Shown here piece after piece: positions 21,113-31,110 of a DNA stretch of 64,000 nt. The notes under the pieces were generated by a model, which saw nothing but the letters and a program-made list of their open reading frames with translations, searched no databases and had not been told where the DNA came from. Both the position numbers and the translations under genes were made by a program. The DNA comes from Coxiella-like endosymbiont. Lineage in GTDB: Bacteria > Pseudomonadota > Gammaproteobacteria > Coxiellales > Coxiellaceae. Numbering within the stretch: the stretch's first letter is position 1; the number at the start of each line of letters is the position of its first letter. The stretch is taken from NCBI RefSeq assembly GCF_024730665.1, contig NZ_CP084737.1:579501-643500 (forward strand), in the 5' to 3' direction.

Positions 21113-21893
21113 TTTTTGTCGCTAAAGCGACTACTTTTTTTAACGGCAATTCTTCAAGCAACACTGTCAACAGTCGCTGATTTTCCTCGTTTATTTCTGT
21201 GATTTTTTCAGTAGTGCCTTCCACAATAATCACGAATTCTCCTTTTTGTTGGTCAGGATTCTGAATAATCCATTCTTTCAATTCCGACAATAGGGCAGTG
21301 TAAATAGTTTCAAATGTTTTTGTTAATTCCCGCGCAATAGTTGCTCGCCGATGTGGACCAAATTGTTCATTTAATAAATCAATGAGATTCACAATACGAT
21401 GAACTGATTCGTAAAAAATCATCGTGCGCGATTCATTTTTTAATTCCGCTATTTTTTTCCGCCGCACTTTTCCTTTAGAAGGAATAAATCCTTCGAAAAC
21501 AAATCGATCCGTTGGCAATCCTGATGACACAAGCGCAGCAATGGCTGCACAAGCCCCAGGAACAGGTATGACCCGAATACCTGCTTCACGGACTCTCGCA
21601 ATGAGCCGACAACCAGGATCACTGATCAGCGGTGTCCCCGCATCTGAAATAAGCGCAATGTTAAGCCCCTGTTTTAATTTTTTACATAAAATGGTCGCTC
21701 GAGCTGCTTCATTATGCTTATGCAAAGAAAGCAATGGCGTCTTTATCCCATAATAATCCATTAACTTTTTACTGTGACGTGTATCTTCTGCTACAATGAA
21801 ATCCACTGTCTGAAGAATCTCAATCGCACGTAAAGTTATGTCATCGCGATTGCCGATAGGTGTTGCAAGAATGTATAAATAACAATCTTCCAT
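21036..21893 (-). CDS. rsmI: 16S rRNA (cytidine-1402 2'-O) methyltransferase RsmI
   Basis: SAM-dependent ribose methylase that modifies C1402 of 16S rRNA in the decoding centre. The 285-residue protein has the tetrapyrrole-methylase fold blocks [36 protein letters not shown] and [17 protein letters not shown]. It is convergent with ihfB and their ends overlap by 77 bases. In many relatives rsmI is divergent from lpoA-yraN-diaA-dolP, and the same arrangement is found here, although lpoA and yraN are ruined. Confidence 0.94.
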   Translation of the reverse strand: MEDCYLYILATPIGNRDDITLRAIEILQTVDFIVAEDTRHSKKLMDYYGIKTPLLSLHKHNEAARATILCKKLKQGLNIALISDAGTPLISDPGCRLIARVREAGIRVIPVPGACAAIAALVSSGLPTDRFVFEGFIPSKGKVRRKKIAELKNESRTMIFYESVHRIVNLIDLLNEQFGPHRRATIARELTKTFETIYTALLSELKEWIIQNPDQQKGEFVIIVEGTTEKITEINEENQRLLTVLLEELPLKKVVALATKITLLPRKKLYSSGLSIQQSRQRLRY

Positions 21894-21969
21894 ATTATCC
21901 TTGATGCCCCAACTAAGCTAGGTTAAACCCGACCATGTAGCAAAATATTAAAACTGCCAGCGCGATATA

Positions 21970-22956
21970 TTCTTAATCGCCCGGCAAGTATAATAGGATG
22001 TACAAAATCCACAAGTACACTCAATAATCAAGTTTTCGATGCCTTTGAAAATCTAGCAACTAGAGGCCAATCAAAAATTGCTTTTCTTCTGCTTCTAGAA
22101 GGCCGCTTACAACCAAGCCAATGCAATAAAAAACGGATTTTACTGTCTAATTATTAATTATCAAGTAAACAATCAGGCCCTATTTCTACCATAATGGTAT
22201 TAAATACTAACGGAAAAGATATCCACACCATTTACCAGCAATCTATTGAGCACCAGCTTTATTGTTGGTCTACTTGCTAAAAATCATTTAGTTACACTAA
22301 TAAACTCAATCGCATTGTTTATGCATTTATGATCGCCCCTACCGCTGCCCCGACTCTCCTGGAGAGAAACTATAGTAATCGCTATGGGGGGTGGTAGCTA
22401 TCAAAACAACACCAATTTAAATAGTACGATCAGATATCTCTTAAATATCGATAAGGCTGAGCAACATACGCGAAAAATTAGGGAATTGCTTCATGAAAAG
22501 CTTGCGCTCTCCCGAATCGACGTGGGATTTTGACAAAATTTTTCTTATTGCTTAACGTTATTCAAGCTAAAATCGCGCCTTTACTTCGATTTTCATGACG
22601 GGATATATTCTCTTATGCTACTTCTTCAATTGATTCACCTGAGACAGAAGAAAATAATGACATCGATGGAGTAATTTTCTGACGATACTCTCTGGTTTTA
22701 TCACTCAGAACGTTTTTATCAGAAAACTTTCAGCAAACTCGATCGTGTTCAAAATTTATGGCTAATCTCTTATTAGATAGAATTCTAGATAGATTTCACG
22801 ACTGTATGTGCTGGGATCGATGCATTTAATCTCATTCTCCAGCTAGACAAATTATTCACTTCCTACTATAACTTCTTCCAAGGCGCCATAGGCACCTTAC
22901 ATTATTACCTGATCAATCAATATATCCATCGTCAATTAATTGGGGCGAATAATTAA
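21970..22956 (+). pseudogene. lpoA: Remnant of lpoA (YraM/LppC family, penicillin-binding protein activator)
   Basis: Broken reading frames on the plus strand recall the LppC/LpoA outer-membrane lipoprotein that activates PBP1A: QANAIKNGF-like and VLNTNGKDIHTIYQQSIEH near 22110-22250, SFIVGLLAKNHLVTLINSIA overlapping it, ATSSIDSPETEENNDIDGVI near 22620, and the C-terminal AGIDAFNLILQLDKL with GAIGTLHYYLINQYIHRQL ending in TAA at 22954-22956. Many stops and shifts separate them. The position between rsmI and yraN is the standard place for lpoA. Not functional. Confidence 0.7.
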
Positions 22957-22986
22957 CGGTTAACTGAAATTACTCTAATTCACGGT

Positions 22987-23028
22987 ATGATAAAATGCCA
23001 ACTTATCCCACAGTTGGCATTTTATCAT
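22987..23028. terminator. Long perfect hairpin after the lpoA remnant
   Basis: A perfect 17-bp inverted repeat (22987-23003 with 23012-23028, arm ATGATAAAATGCCAACT) encloses an 8-base loop. It is followed by TTTAAG on the plus strand. Position suggests the old terminator of lpoA, though the stem is AT-rich for an intrinsic terminator. Confidence 0.5.
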
Positions 23029-23039
23029 TTAAGACAGAG

Positions 23040-23391
23040 AATTGCTTTTAAGGCAAAAAAGCGTGCACTATTTTCTATTTACAACGATAGGAAGGACTGT
23101 CCTTACCATAAAAAATTTTCGCTCCAAATGTAGAGAAATAGATTTAATATGTTTTTCATCGACTCACTATTTTATTAAAGTTTACTATTGGCCACCTTGC
23201 TCATTCTATGCATCGACTCATAACAATATCTACTGTGTACACCACCCGACCAACAAAAACCCTTTTATTGCCTTAAAAAACGTCATCTCATCGATAAATT
23301 CCTTGTCGGTTTTATTTTGTTAATATTATTTGAGATCACTAAAAGCTCGTCTACTACCTGGATTAAAAATGTGATTGCAGTAGAATATTAA
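23040..23391 (+). pseudogene. Remnant of yraN (UPF0102 family)
   Basis: Fragments of the small YraN nuclease-fold family occur in different frames: TVLTIKNFRSKCREIDLIC (the family motif with NFR and GEIDLI, here REIDLI), FIKVYYWPP for the usual FVEVRYR, and a final WIKNVIAVEY ending in TAA at 23389-23391. Stops and shifts lie between. It occupies the usual yraN place between lpoA and the SIS-domain gene. Non-functional. Confidence 0.65.
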
Positions 23392-23403
23392 CTTTTCCCG
23401 TAG

Positions 23404-24009
<606 letters not shown>

Positions 24010-24011
24010 TC

Positions 24012-24587
24012 GTGAAGAAATTATTGTTCTTAATTTTACTTATTTTTCCTTTAGTAGGTTGCGTGCCTGCCATACTTGTAATAGGTGCTGCCGGTGCAGC
24101 GTTAGGAGGGGCAGTGGTTTATGATCAGCGTAGTTATCAAACGATGAATCAGGATCACAATGCTCGCTCTATGGCTCAATACCGACTGTCTAGTAATTCT
24201 CTTCTGAAGGGTAAATCTCATATTTCTATTTCTGTATTTAACAATATTGCCTTGCTCTTAGGACAGGTAGGAACACCAGAAATGCGTAACTGTGCTTATC
24301 AGATCGTTTCAAAAATTCCAAATATTCGACGAATTTATAACGAGATTAGCATTGGTACTCCAGCTTCAGCTATACGACAGGCAAATGATTTTTGGATCAC
24401 TACCAAAGTTCGTACTCTCATGTTAGGCAAGTACGGCTTGCGTTCTTCCAATCTTAAAGTGATAACACAAAATAATGCTGTTTATTTAATGGGAATTGTC
24501 ACTCCTAAACAGGCGTCTATGGCAGCCGATGTAGCTCGACAAATTTCTGGTGTGACAAAAGTTATTAAAGTGTTTGAATACAAATAA
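24012..24587 (+). CDS. dolP: BON-domain outer-membrane lipoprotein (DolP/YraP-like)
   Basis: A 191-residue secreted lipoprotein beginning with GTG, 2 bases after the gmhA stop. The signal peptide MKKLLFLILLIFPLVGC ends in a lipobox (LVGC, Cys17). Two BON domains follow (about residues 45-110 and 120-190), the second containing VKVITQNNAVYLMGIVT. In E. coli DolP supports outer-membrane integrity; the same role is inferred here. Intact, and the last gene of the gmhA operon. Confidence 0.88.
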   Translation: MKKLLFLILLIFPLVGCVPAILVIGAAGAALGGAVVYDQRSYQTMNQDHNARSMAQYRLSSNSLLKGKSHISISVFNNIALLLGQVGTPEMRNCAYQIVSKIPNIRRIYNEISIGTPASAIRQANDFWITTKVRTLMLGKYGLRSSNLKVITQNNAVYLMGIVTPKQASMAADVARQISGVTKVIKVFEYK

Positions 24588-24623
24588 AAATTATCTTTCA
24601 TTGGAATTCGTTTAGAAAATTAT

Positions 24624-25298
24624 TCATAACCCAAAAATTGAATAAATAAATTGACTCAAATGCAACGCTAATGGTAAAAGAATACGACCCAATAAACCAA
24701 AAACCAATAGTCCTAACAAAATCCAAATTCCATATGGTTCTATTTTAGAATAATTATAAGCGGCTTGTCGCGGTAAAATTGCTGAAATCACTCGACTGCC
24801 ATCTAGCGGAGGAATTGGAATTAAATTAAGTATTATCAAGACTATATTGATCAATACCCCAAAGAGTCCTGCATTGTAGAAAAAAGTGACAATATCCTGA
24901 CTAATGGGATTACCCACATTTGCACCAAAAAGAAGACTTAATTTCGCCACTGTAGCCCATAACAGTACCATAAAAAAATTAGCCAACGGTCCGACTAGAG
25001 CGACTAATGCCATGTCGCGACGAGGATTTCTTAAATTTTGCCACGTGACGGGGACAGGTTTTGCCCAGCCAAAGGCAAATGTAAACTTACTAAGAACCAA
25101 CATTAAGATCGGTAAAATCAAAGTACCAAAAGGATCAATATGCTTAATAGGATTCAGTGTGACGCGTTCCATCGTCAGAGTTGTTTTATCCCCCAATTTA
25201 TTTGCTACCCAACCGTGAGCGGCTTCATGCAAGGTAATAGCGAATAAAAGCGGTAAAATAATAACTGAAATGAAATGAGCGATGTTTGAGAAATTCAT
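24624..25298 (-). CDS. Site-2 protease family (M50) membrane metalloprotease
   Basis: A 224-residue multipass membrane protein. The zinc-binding motif is HEAAH at residues 24-28 inside the first membrane helix, and the second ligand region is NLIPIPPLDGSRVISAILP near residues 155-175, as in the short M50 subfamily without PDZ domain. About six membrane segments. Substrates of these short homologues are unknown. The gene is intact, convergent with dolP. Confidence 0.88.
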   Translation of the reverse strand: MNFSNIAHFISVIILPLLFAITLHEAAHGWVANKLGDKTTLTMERVTLNPIKHIDPFGTLILPILMLVLSKFTFAFGWAKPVPVTWQNLRNPRRDMALVALVGPLANFFMVLLWATVAKLSLLFGANVGNPISQDIVTFFYNAGLFGVLINIVLIILNLIPIPPLDGSRVISAILPRQAAYNYSKIEPYGIWILLGLLVFGLLGRILLPLALHLSQFIYSIFGL

Positions 25299-25369
25299 AA
25301 GAATTAGTATACAACAATTCCCTTCAGCGGCCTATTTCACGATTTTCAAAGTCGGCCTACCTTTCCTAA

Positions 25370-25735
25370 CTAGTGTACCGCCAGTCGTCGGCGATGGCGG
25401 ACTTCCCCATCGCCACCTCCATCCATTTCTTCATCATTGAAAACCATTCCTCTCCCATTTTCAAAAGCGTAAATTGCTTTGACAGCGAGCACGGGAATAA
25501 AAATATGATGAGCTATTCCAGAGAAACGGGCATCAAATTCAATGGCATCATTTCCCATACGTAAACGCCCTGCCGCTTGCGGTTCAATATTCAACACGAT
25601 TTTGCCATCTTCAATAAAGCGCTCTGGCACTTCAACATCAGGTACCATGGCGTCTACCATGACGTAAGGAGTGAATTGATTGTCAATAAGCCATTCATAG
25701 ATTGCCCTTAATAAATAAGGGCGACTAGGAATCAT
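25370..25735 (-). CDS. sspB: ClpXP adaptor SspB
   Basis: Adaptor that delivers ssrA-tagged proteins to ClpXP. MIPSRPYLLRAIYEWLIDNQ and VVLNIEPQAAGRLRMGND-like blocks (here IVLNIEPQAAGRLRMGND) match the SspB dimer and tag-binding domain; the C-terminal tail is short (GGGDGEVRHRRRLAVH) compared with the long acidic E. coli tail but still ends in a basic-hydrophobic segment like the ClpX-binding end. I chose the ATG at 25735 over an in-frame GTG six codons upstream because it gives the family-like start. It overlaps the sspA end by 11 bases. Confidence 0.88.
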   Translation of the reverse strand: MIPSRPYLLRAIYEWLIDNQFTPYVMVDAMVPDVEVPERFIEDGKIVLNIEPQAAGRLRMGNDAIEFDARFSGIAHHIFIPVLAVKAIYAFENGRGMVFNDEEMDGGGDGEVRHRRRLAVH

Positions 25736-26354
25736 ATATTTCTCTGAGTTCACGTTCCGCTTCGCTTAAACTTGCCTGGAAAGATTCTCGTTCAAAGAGA
25801 CGTTTTTTATAATTGAAAATCGCTTTTGCAGAAGTGCGCGACAAATTCACACCCAAATGCGGCAATCGCCATAATAAAGGTGTCATCACGCAATCGACTA
25901 AAGTGAAGTCATCGCTCATGAAATAGGGTTTTTCTGCAAAGATAGGATCCATCGCAATCAGATCTTTCTTTAGCGCATCGCGCTTTATTTCTACTTGCTT
26001 TGGAGTTCCGTTTTCAATAGCTTTCATTTGATAGTACAAATCTCTTTCAATGCGATACATTAACAGACGACATGCAGCACGAGCAACCGGATAGACTTGT
26101 AAAAGTGGCGGATGAGGGAAGCGCTCATCTAAATATTCCATGATGACATGTGGATTAAATAAAACTAACTCACGATCCACTAGAGTCGGTAAAGTATCGT
26201 AAGGATTGAGCTCCACTAGTTCTCTACTAGGATGATTGACATCGACATTCAGTATATCCACATGGACACCCTTTTCCGCCAATACGATGCGAACTTGGTG
26301 ACTGTAAACATCCAACGGACCTGAATATAAAGTCATAATGGAGCGCTTTAACAT
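25725..26354 (-). CDS. sspA: Stringent starvation protein A (RNA polymerase-associated SspA)
   Basis: Glutathione S-transferase-fold protein that binds RNA polymerase and alters transcription under stress. The 209-residue frame has MTLYSGPLDVYSHQVRIVLA, LPTLVDRELVLFNPHVIMEY and LDERFPHPPLLQVYPVARA, all typical. The short N-terminal MLKRSI extension matches the family. It forms an operon with sspB and follows rplM-rpsI, a common gammaproteobacterial order. Confidence 0.94.
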   Translation of the reverse strand: MLKRSIMTLYSGPLDVYSHQVRIVLAEKGVHVDILNVDVNHPSRELVELNPYDTLPTLVDRELVLFNPHVIMEYLDERFPHPPLLQVYPVARAACRLLMYRIERDLYYQMKAIENGTPKQVEIKRDALKKDLIAMDPIFAEKPYFMSDDFTLVDCVMTPLLWRLPHLGVNLSRTSAKAIFNYKKRLFERESFQASLSEAERELREIYDS

Positions 26355-26400
26355 ATATTCCTATTTTTTCGATATAAACGGAAAAGAAAATTTCTATATT

Positions 26401-26828
26401 TTATCGTTTGGAATACTGAGTGCCCTTTCGTGCCTTGTGAAGGCCTACCTTCTTACGCTCAACCATTCGTGGATCACGAGTAACAAATCCTGCTTTTCGT
26501 AACACGCTACGCCAAGAAGCCCCTTCTCGGTCTTCTTTTTTATCGTAATCCATTAAGGCACGAGTAATCCCATGACGAACAGCGCCTGCCTGTCCGCTAT
26601 CCCCGCCGCCTTCAACAGTCGCATACACGTCAAATCTGGAATTAACACCTAGCTTAAACAATGGTTGACACACAATCATGCGAGCTGTTTCCCGACCAAA
26701 ATACTTATCCAACGGTCTTCCGTTAATGATAATTTTCCCAGTACCTGATCTTAAAAAACCCGAGCAGAGGCAGTCTTACGGCGGCCTGTGACCAAATTTT
26801 GCTTTTTTGCCGCTTGTTGTTGTACCAT
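26401..26828 (-). pseudogene. rpsI: 30S ribosomal protein S9, one frameshift
   Basis: S9 sits in the small-subunit head with its C-terminal tail touching P-site tRNA. From the ATG at 26828 the frame reads [20 protein letters not shown] and stops at an A6 run (26753-26758 plus strand); one added base gives [20 protein letters not shown] and joins the rest, [11 protein letters not shown] to the conserved end [11 protein letters not shown]. Repaired length is 142 residues. The tail is intact. Because S9 is kept in nearly all bacteria, true loss would be surprising; a base-calling error or frame rescue is more likely. Follows rplM by 17 bases. Confidence 0.92.
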
Positions 26829-26845
26829 ATTGTCTTAAAACTCGC

Positions 26846-27274
26846 TCACAATTTAATCAATCTTGGCTGCTGTGCTTTATGTGGGTGTTCATTTCCTGAA
26901 TAGATCTTTAGCTTGCGATATATTTGACGACCCAAGGGCCCTTTAGGCAGCATACCCTTAACTGCTAATTCTAATAAACGCTCTGGTTTTTTATCCTGTA
27001 AATTAGCGAAATTAGTAGTCTTTAAGCCACCTGGATAACCGGAATGGTGGTAATATTGCTTACTTTCGGCTTTATTACCGGTGACAACCAGTTTGTCAAC
27101 ATTGATAACAACCACAAAATCTCCACTATCTACATGAGGAGTATACTCTACTTTATGCTTTCCCCGCAAAATCGTTGCGATTGGACTGGCAAGTCGCCCT
27201 AATGTTTTACCTTCAGCATTAACCAATAACCATCGAGAGTTTACTGTGTTCACATTAGCCATGTAAGTTGCCAT
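26846..27274 (-). CDS. rplM: 50S ribosomal protein L13
   Basis: Early-assembly large-subunit protein. The true start is the ATG at 27274, giving [20 protein letters not shown] and 142 residues like E. coli L13; the open frame extends further upstream but that part has no similarity. Blocks [20 protein letters not shown] and [19 protein letters not shown] are conserved. First gene of the rplM-rpsI operon. Confidence 0.96.
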   Translation of the reverse strand: MATYMANVNTVNSRWLLVNAEGKTLGRLASPIATILRGKHKVEYTPHVDSGDFVVVINVDKLVVTGNKAESKQYYHHSGYPGGLKTTNFANLQDKKPERLLELAVKGMLPKGPLGRQIYRKLKIYSGNEHPHKAQQPRLIKL

Positions 27275-27452
27275 AGACCAAAACTCCCAAACTGTATGAA
27301 ATACAACATGAAGGACAGAGTCCAATGTACAGTATATCCGTATAAAATGCAAGGTACCACGCATCCTTAACGATATAATTTTTTGGAATATGCTATTTCC
27401 TAAAGTGGTTACTGTTATAGTATTTGACAAAGAAAATAAGAGGGGATGTTTA
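27275..27452. other. Gap upstream of rplM
   Basis: Short AT-rich spacer between rplM (minus) and a small plus-strand frame; must contain the rplM promoter, but no clear -35/-10 pair could be fixed. Confidence 0.3.
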
Positions 27453-27554
27453 GTGACAAAACAGGTAGAAAACAGACGCGACGCCTTACAAAAAGTCATA
27501 ATTAACCACTCTGTAGCTGCGGGAAGAGCAGGAAAGAAGTCACGAGATCTTTAA
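27453..27554 (+). pseudogene. Possible 5' fragment of an unknown gene
   Basis: A GTG-started frame of 33 residues ([20 protein letters not shown], then [13 protein letters not shown]) with AGGGG 7 bases upstream. The pattern of RR, a leucine-rich stretch and SVAAGRAG resembles the N-terminus of small exported proteins, but I cannot name a family. It ends 19 bases before repeat copy 2, so it may be what remains of a gene cut by the repeat. Confidence 0.3.
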
Positions 27555-27573
27555 AAGCTGTCAGTTATAAATA

Positions 27574-27981
27574 ACCGCATATAGACTTTTAGAGCATCTT
27601 GATAAAGCATGCCAATGATTGTCTCGTTCTTTTAATCAGCTTTAACGAATGAATCAATAACCTCTCAGATTTAGGGACTTTGCGATTTACCAATTTTTTC
27701 TGAAATAAATTCAAATCCTGAAGCTCTTATTCCGTTAAGTAAACCCGACATCATCACCATATTTAATACATAGAACGCATTACATCGCAATGGTGACTGT
27801 CAGGCCATTTCCATCCTATTGAACATTAAAATCTGACCTTGATCGCTAAACGGTACTAAATTATAAAAAGAAAACGGGTTATTTAATAGGGGGAACACCT
27901 GAGTCTTCGATACGCTTAATACAATAACACAATTGAAAGCGCTCTAAACTACCTGTATCAGTCAGCTCTAGCTAAATGCAC
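27574..27981. repeat. 408-bp repeat, copy 2
   Basis: Identical by inspection to 13501-13908, same orientation. Flanks differ at both ends. Lies between the small unknown frame at 27453 and a hairpin insertion, in the gap between rplM and the feo operon. Confidence 0.9.
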
Positions 27982-28016
27982 TGCCGCCCCCACAAATAAT
28001 GTGGGGGTCGGTGCAC
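27977..28016. mobile_element. 30-bp hairpin flanked by 5-bp direct repeats TGCAC
   Basis: At the end of repeat copy 2 the sequence TGCAC (27977-27981) is followed by a GC-rich hairpin (core CCCCCAC, loop AAATAAT, GTGGGGG) and then TGCAC again (28012-28016). Copy 1 has no hairpin at this point. The layout looks like a tiny insertion with a target duplication; chance or a structured RNA remnant are alternatives. Confidence 0.4.
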
Positions 28017-28221
28017 TCACTATACCAAGCTTATCTAACCCATTAATATAAAACAAAATCACTCCACGGCATTAGTCCTTTCACTAAAAAAATAATAACT
28101 TTCAAAATTAATCCACCCCTGCTGCAACAGAGGTTCTTAATGTATTAGCTATTAGCCACAAAATTGAAAACATATCAAGACTCTATTTTGTATACATTAC
28201 CACTCTTGTAGGATAAGTAAT
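28017..28221. other. Non-coding gap before feoC
   Basis: Roughly 200 AT-rich bases after the end of the feo operon, without a gene or a clear terminator. Confidence 0.35.
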
Positions 28222-28446
28222 TTATTCCACCCACTGATACACTTCAGCAAACTGTGGTTGACAAGATTGGCATTTTGTACCGCAACTCTTCTTGGGTTTA
28301 ACCACCATATAGCGTATTTTCCCTTTACGAATCCAATGTGCTAATAAACAGCGCATAGTGTCAGGATGTTTGCAAAAGTAGAACGACAATTCTTGCAAAT
28401 TAGCCGACTTTTGTTCTCTTAAAAATTTTTTGATTGATAACAACAT
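28222..28446 (-). CDS. feoC: FeoC-like small protein of the ferrous iron transport operon
   Basis: A 74-residue winged-helix protein, MLLSIKKFLREQKSANLQEL at its start, with a cluster of cysteines near the end (SCGTKCQSCQ) as found in FeoC proteins that bind an Fe-S cluster. It lies 18 bases after feoB in the same direction, the usual FeoC place. FeoC is thought to stabilise or sense for FeoB; the exact role here is inferred. Confidence 0.8.
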   Translation of the reverse strand: MLLSIKKFLREQKSANLQELSFYFCKHPDTMRCLLAHWIRKGKIRYMVVKPKKSCGTKCQSCQPQFAEVYQWVE

Positions 28447-28464
28447 TCAAACCTCAAAAAACCT

Positions 28465-30793
28465 TTATTCTTCAAAAGAAAGATAATTAGGGGTGATTCT
28501 TTTTTCTACAAGGTGCTGGCACTTTATTTCTCCATTAGTGCGCGAGAAGCATAAGGTCGTAACCAATACGACCGCTATAGCTAACACCATCAATAACAGC
28601 GCATTCGAACATAATATTACCCATAGATGATGGGCTACTGTAAGCAATTGATAACAAATAACAGCCAATACATAGGCCAAACCGGTATTCCACAATACTG
28701 AAAACAACGCCCATTGTTTGCCTACTTCACGTCGCATCGCAGCCATTGTCGATACACAGGGAAAATATAATAAAATAAATAATAAATAGGCAAATACCGC
28801 AGCGACATGGCCACCGAATTGTTGATACATAACCCCACAAGCTGTTTTATTCATTTCATGTGAAGTTCTATTTGCCGTAATAGGATTTTTAAACGCATCA
28901 CCTAATCTGCTCAAATTTTCAGGTATCGACTTAACAGCATCAGTCAATCCACACAAAAAATTAAATTGCGAAGTGGCGGATTGTTGGGTTAAACAATCGT
29001 GTTCGCTGTATAAGCTATTCAATGTTCCGACCACCACTTCTTTTGCTAAAATACCGGTCATTAATCCAACAGTGGCAGGCCAATTTTCCTGTTTTATTCC
29101 TATCGGTGAAAGTAACGGAGTTACTATCTGACCCGCGGCAGATAATAGCGATTGTTGATCAGGGTCTTGCACTAATTTCCCTCTCATTGTAACTGAATTT
29201 AAAATACCAATGATGACACAAATGGGAATAATGTAACGGCCTGCCCGAAATAAAAAGTTTTTTAATCGCTGCCACATATACCGCCATAAAGAACCAACAC
29301 GCGGTATATGATAAGGTGGTAATTCCATAATTAATGGCGCAGGTTTTCCAAGGAAAACAGTTTTTCTTAAAACCAACCCAGATAACACAGCGACCAAAAT
29401 ACCTATTAAATAAAGACAGAAAATAATAATCGCTCCATCCCTCGGAAAAAAGCGCTAGCAAAGACAGCGAAAATAGCCAATCGCGCCCCGCACGACATGA
29501 ACGGCATCATTACGACTGTTAACACCCGATCACGCCAATTCTCTAAGGTGCGCGCAACCATTACAGCCGGCACATTGCACCCAAAACCTACAATCATCGG
29601 CACGAGTGATTTCCCAGGTAAACCTAACGCACGCATAAATCGATCCATCACAAAAGCCGCACGTGCCATATAACCACTATCTTCCAAAAATGCGAGGAAC
29701 AAAAACATGCCTCCAACGACTGGCGTAAAAGTAATCGTGGTGTTAATTCCTTTTCCAATACCATTAGCTAAAATCACCGTCAACCAAACGGGACAATGCC
29801 AATACATCAATAGATGTGATAAACCATCGGTAAAAATGGTGTTGCTACTGATATCAAAAAACCCTGAAATGCGCCACCAATATTAATTGCAAATAAGAAC
29901 ATTAAATACATAATACCAAGAAATATCGGGATTCCTAAAAAACGATTTAATACAATATGATCAATCCATTGGGTCAAAGATTGACATGGTGTTTTAGTCA
30001 ATCGCGTCACCTGATTTACGGTTTGATTCACAAATATATATCGCGCATTGGCGATTAAAATATCAGACTCCTCGTTTAATTTCGTTTCGATTGACTGAAT
30101 TTCAGATTCAACTACTTTTAGAACCGATTGACCAACTGCTTGCTTTGCAAAATAATCACCCTCTAATAAACGTAGTGCTAACCATGCAGCACGAGGAGCA
30201 CTACCTGTCATTATTATTTTAGAAAGCAAATGAGTAGCTTTTTTAATTTCTGCAGGCAAAGGCAAATCAAATTGAGGCAACATATCTTTTTTTATTATTA
30301 CAATCATATCTTTCAGCAAATCAACACCTTTGTTTTGCCGAGCGATCAAACTCACTGTCGGACAATTTAACAATTTACTTAACTGGTTTAAATTAATTTC
30401 TAAACCATTTTGTTTTACAATATCCATCATATTAACAGCTATGATGGTAGGAATATCCATTTCCAGCAATTGCAAGGTAAGATAAAGATTCCGTTCGAGA
30501 TTACTGCCATCGATTATATTGACGACAACATCCGCTTCTCCAGACAACAAATATTGACAAGCGACTTTCTCATCAATAGCACTTTCCTCAGAAATGATAC
30601 TGGTAGAATACACACCGGGTAGATCAACAACTTTAACTTTAGTCCCCCTATGCTGAAAATAGCCATATTTTTTATCTACCGTCACGCCTGGCCAATTTCC
30701 CACCTGCTGATGACTTCTAGTTAGTGCATTGAAAACAGCCGTTTTACCACAATTAGGATTCCCTGCTAAAACAATAGTCATACTCTGACTCAT
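28465..30793 (-). pseudogene. feoB: Ferrous iron transport protein FeoB, two frameshifts
   Basis: Inner-membrane Fe(II) transporter with an N-terminal G-protein domain. The N-terminal piece has G1 AGNPNCGKTAVFNALT, G3 VVDLPGVYS and G4 NMMD motifs; the later pieces hold the core transport helices (VVGGMFLFLAFLEDSGYMAR, FGCNVPAVMVARTLENWRD). Breaks are at an A5 run (29832-29836) and an A6 run (29446-29451), plus strand. Adding one base at each gives TPFFTDGLSHLLMYW and ASAFFPRDGAIIIFCLYLIG, for a protein of about 776 residues. No other stop. The feoA start overlap is 4 bases. The operon's Fur box argues that it is still under selection. Confidence 0.9.
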
Positions 30794-31029
30794 TTATTCA
30801 CCCGTGCTATTTCCAATTGCATCACTTCATGTTGCCGCAAACTGAGATAAAAATCGCGTACCAGAATTTGGATTGGGTCTCCTAATGGGGCTCGCCGAAT
30901 GACTTCAAACGGCGTATTAGGCGTTAACCCCATCGCCAGCAATTTCTGACGATATCCCTTATCACTACTGCCACGAAATCCTAAAATTCGGCCAAATTCC
31001 CCAGGACTCAGATCAGACAGAGTTAACAC
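30790..31029 (-). CDS. feoA: Ferrous iron transport protein A
   Basis: Small SH3-like cytosolic partner of FeoB. The start is taken at the GTG giving MLTLSDLSPGEFGRILGF, with AGAGG 9 bases upstream, rather than at an ATG ten codons earlier; the result is 79 residues, normal for the family. The motif QKLLAMGLTPNTPFEVIRR is typical. First gene of feoABC, overlapping feoB by 4 bases. Confidence 0.92.
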   Translation of the reverse strand: MLTLSDLSPGEFGRILGFRGSSDKGYRQKLLAMGLTPNTPFEVIRRAPLGDPIQILVRDFYLSLRQHEVMQLEIARVNK

Positions 31030-31074
31030 AATAAATACCTCTCTTATTGAAAAATGCAATCAAATTCGAGTATC

Positions 31075-31104
31075 ATTATCCTACGAACGAGTGAGCAGTG
31101 TCAA
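31075..31104 (-). promoter_or_regulatory. Promoter of the feoABC operon
   Basis: On the minus strand a perfect TTGACA (31099-31104) and GATAAT (31075-31080) are 18 bases apart. The predicted transcript starts near 31068, about 40 bases before the feoA GTG. A Fur-like palindrome lies directly upstream. Confidence 0.65.
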
Positions 31105-31110
31105 TATAAT

